From: Flavobacteriales bacterium
GTDB taxonomy: Bacteria; Bacteroidota; Bacteroidia; Flavobacteriales; Flavobacteriaceae
Assembly (NCBI GenBank): GCA_026993355.1
Contig: JALWTX010000006.1
Location: forward strand, 62,001-126,000
Direction: 5' to 3'
DNA length: 64,000 nucleotides
In this document: piece by piece, positions 63,116 to 64,000 of the stretch
Layout of the letters: every line of letters starts with the position of its first letter
Position numbering within the stretch: position 1 is the stretch's first letter
Made by a program: the position numbers and the translations under genes
Notes under the pieces: generated by a model
What the model was told of the DNA's origin: nothing
Database searches by the model: none
What the model saw: the letters and a program-made list of their open reading frames with translations, nothing else

Positions 63116-64000
63116 ATGATTCACCCAGCTCTTATTCATCCCAATAGTATTGTCGTTGTCGGCGGGTCTGACAATCCTCATAGTCCCGGCGGAAAAATTG
63201 TGGACAATTTGCTTACCCATCACTATGCCGGCGGCTTATACATTGTTAATCCTAAAAAGGAAAATATCAAAAATTTACCGACCTATAAACAGGTTTCTGA
63301 TTTGCCAAATAATGTAGAATTGGCCATAATTGCCATAGCAGCTCCATACGTAGAGGAAACTGTCAAAATACTTACCGAACAGAAAAACACTAAAGCTTTT
63401 ATTATTATTTCGGCCGGATTTAGTGATGCCGGCGAACAAGGTAAAAAATTGGAAGAAAAAATTGTTAAACAAATAAGCAAATATGGTGGAAGTTTATTGG
63501 GCCCTAACAATATAGGTTTAATTAACCAAAACTATGCCGGCGTTTTTACCACGCCTGTCCCATCATTAAGTCCTGAGGGCGTCGATTTAATTTCCGGATC
63601 CGGGGCAACAGCTGTATTTATAATGGAAGCAGCCATGACCTTAGGCCTAAAATTTAACAGCATTTGGTCAGTAGGCAACTCGGCACAAATTGGCATTGAA
63701 GAAGTTTTGGCATACATGGATAAAAATTACACAGAAGATAGTCCAAAAATTAAACTATTATATATTGAAAGCATAAAAAAGCCCAAAAAATTGTTGAAGC
63801 ATGCGCAATCATTAAAATCAAAAGGCTGCCATATTATAGGTATAAAAGCTGGCAGCAGCCGTGCCGGTAGCCGGGCAGCGAGTTCTCATACGGGCGCCTT
63901 AGCCAATTCGGATATGGCGGTAAATGCTTTGTTTGAAAAAGCCGGTATAATCAGGGTTTATGGGCGGGAAGAAATGATTTATACGGCTGCTATATTACAA
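63116..64000 (+). CDS. ADP-forming acetyl/acyl-CoA synthetase (C-terminus beyond right edge)
   Basis: The frame is open from the ATG at 63116 to the last base, 295 codons. The start MIHPALIHPNSIVVVGGSDN is a CoA-binding Rossmann segment; then come AIAAPYVEETVKIL and LISGSGATAVFIMEAA. The segment GSRAASSHTGALANSD contains the His that is phosphorylated in this family. The enzyme makes an acid and ATP from an acyl-CoA, ADP and phosphate. The part seen corresponds to the alpha subunit; whether a beta (ATP-grasp) part is fused lies outside the window. Confidence 0.92.
   Translation, partial: MIHPALIHPNSIVVVGGSDNPHSPGGKIVDNLLTHHYAGGLYIVNPKKENIKNLPTYKQVSDLPNNVELAIIAIAAPYVEETVKILTEQKNTKAFIIISAGFSDAGEQGKKLEEKIVKQISKYGGSLLGPNNIGLINQNYAGVFTTPVPSLSPEGVDLISGSGATAVFIMEAAMTLGLKFNSIWSVGNSAQIGIEEVLAYMDKNYTEDSPKIKLLYIESIKKPKKLLKHAQSLKSKGCHIIGIKAGSSRAGSRAASSHTGALANSDMAVNALFEKAGIIRVYGREEMIYTAAILQ

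Overview
The window is AT-rich, densely coded chromosomal DNA from a member of the Bacteroidota. Four things point there. Several promoters match the Bacteroidota primary sigma pattern (TTG, 19 to 23 bases, TAnnTTTG), for example ahead of pyrG, iorA and the lysozyme-like gene. One protein has a type IX secretion C-terminal sorting domain. Families typical of the phylum are present (DUF3822 next to rsmD, PadR-PspC-LiaF-TM, BtuB with a BtuG-like propeller). Many lipoproteins and TonB-dependent receptors occur. Oxygen-independent HemN, indolepyruvate:ferredoxin oxidoreductase and MenD suggest a menaquinone-using organism able to live with little or no oxygen. I cannot place it more precisely. No tRNA, rRNA, CRISPR array, prophage or transposase was seen.

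Layout. 0-6 kb: a tandem-repeat secreted adhesin cut by the left edge, cinA and a UvrD/PcrA helicase, all on the minus strand. 5.7-6.2 kb: a gene-free gap with a sigma-54-like promoter and a perfect terminator hairpin, possibly a small RNA. 6-13 kb: a beta-helix lipoprotein, then a minus-strand group of TonB receptor, AmpG/FptX-like permease and hemN. 12.7-20.4 kb: dtd, a KAS III enzyme, cell-wall enzymes (NlpC/P60, lysozyme-like, MltG), a TatD hydrolase, an acetyltransferase and an HtrA protease. 20.5-29 kb: a short T9SS substrate paired with a repeat-rich secreted protein, a membrane protein beside a HerA-like ATPase, lipoproteins and an AddB-like nuclease. 29-37.6 kb: pyrG, an intergenic repeat cluster, yidC, an acyltransferase, a RecD-like helicase and the DUF3822-rsmD operon. 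37.7-48.7 kb: a SpoU methyltransferase, a thioredoxin-like lipoprotein, cbpA-cbpM, iorAB, a PadR/PspC envelope module and recN. 48.7-51.9 kb: a cobalamin riboswitch controlling btuB and a btuG-like gene. 52-64 kb: MlaE/MlaF-type ABC genes, tcdA, menD, a GMC oxidoreductase-aldehyde dehydrogenase pair, a UMF1-type MFS protein, an M48 protease, an aminotransferase and the start of an ADP-forming acyl-CoA synthetase.

How the genes fit together. The clearest functional unit is B12 uptake: riboswitch, outer-membrane receptor and surface lipoprotein in one transcription unit. IorAB, the aminotransferase and the ADP-forming CoA ligase could together ferment aromatic amino acids to aryl-acids with ATP gain, although they lie 20 kb apart. 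Most remaining genes are housekeeping. I see no convincing defence island or clearly new multi-gene system. The best leads are the putative sigma-54 small RNA, the BtuB/BtuG locus, the intergenic repeat cluster, the 107-residue HExxH protein and the cysteine-free AddB-like nuclease.
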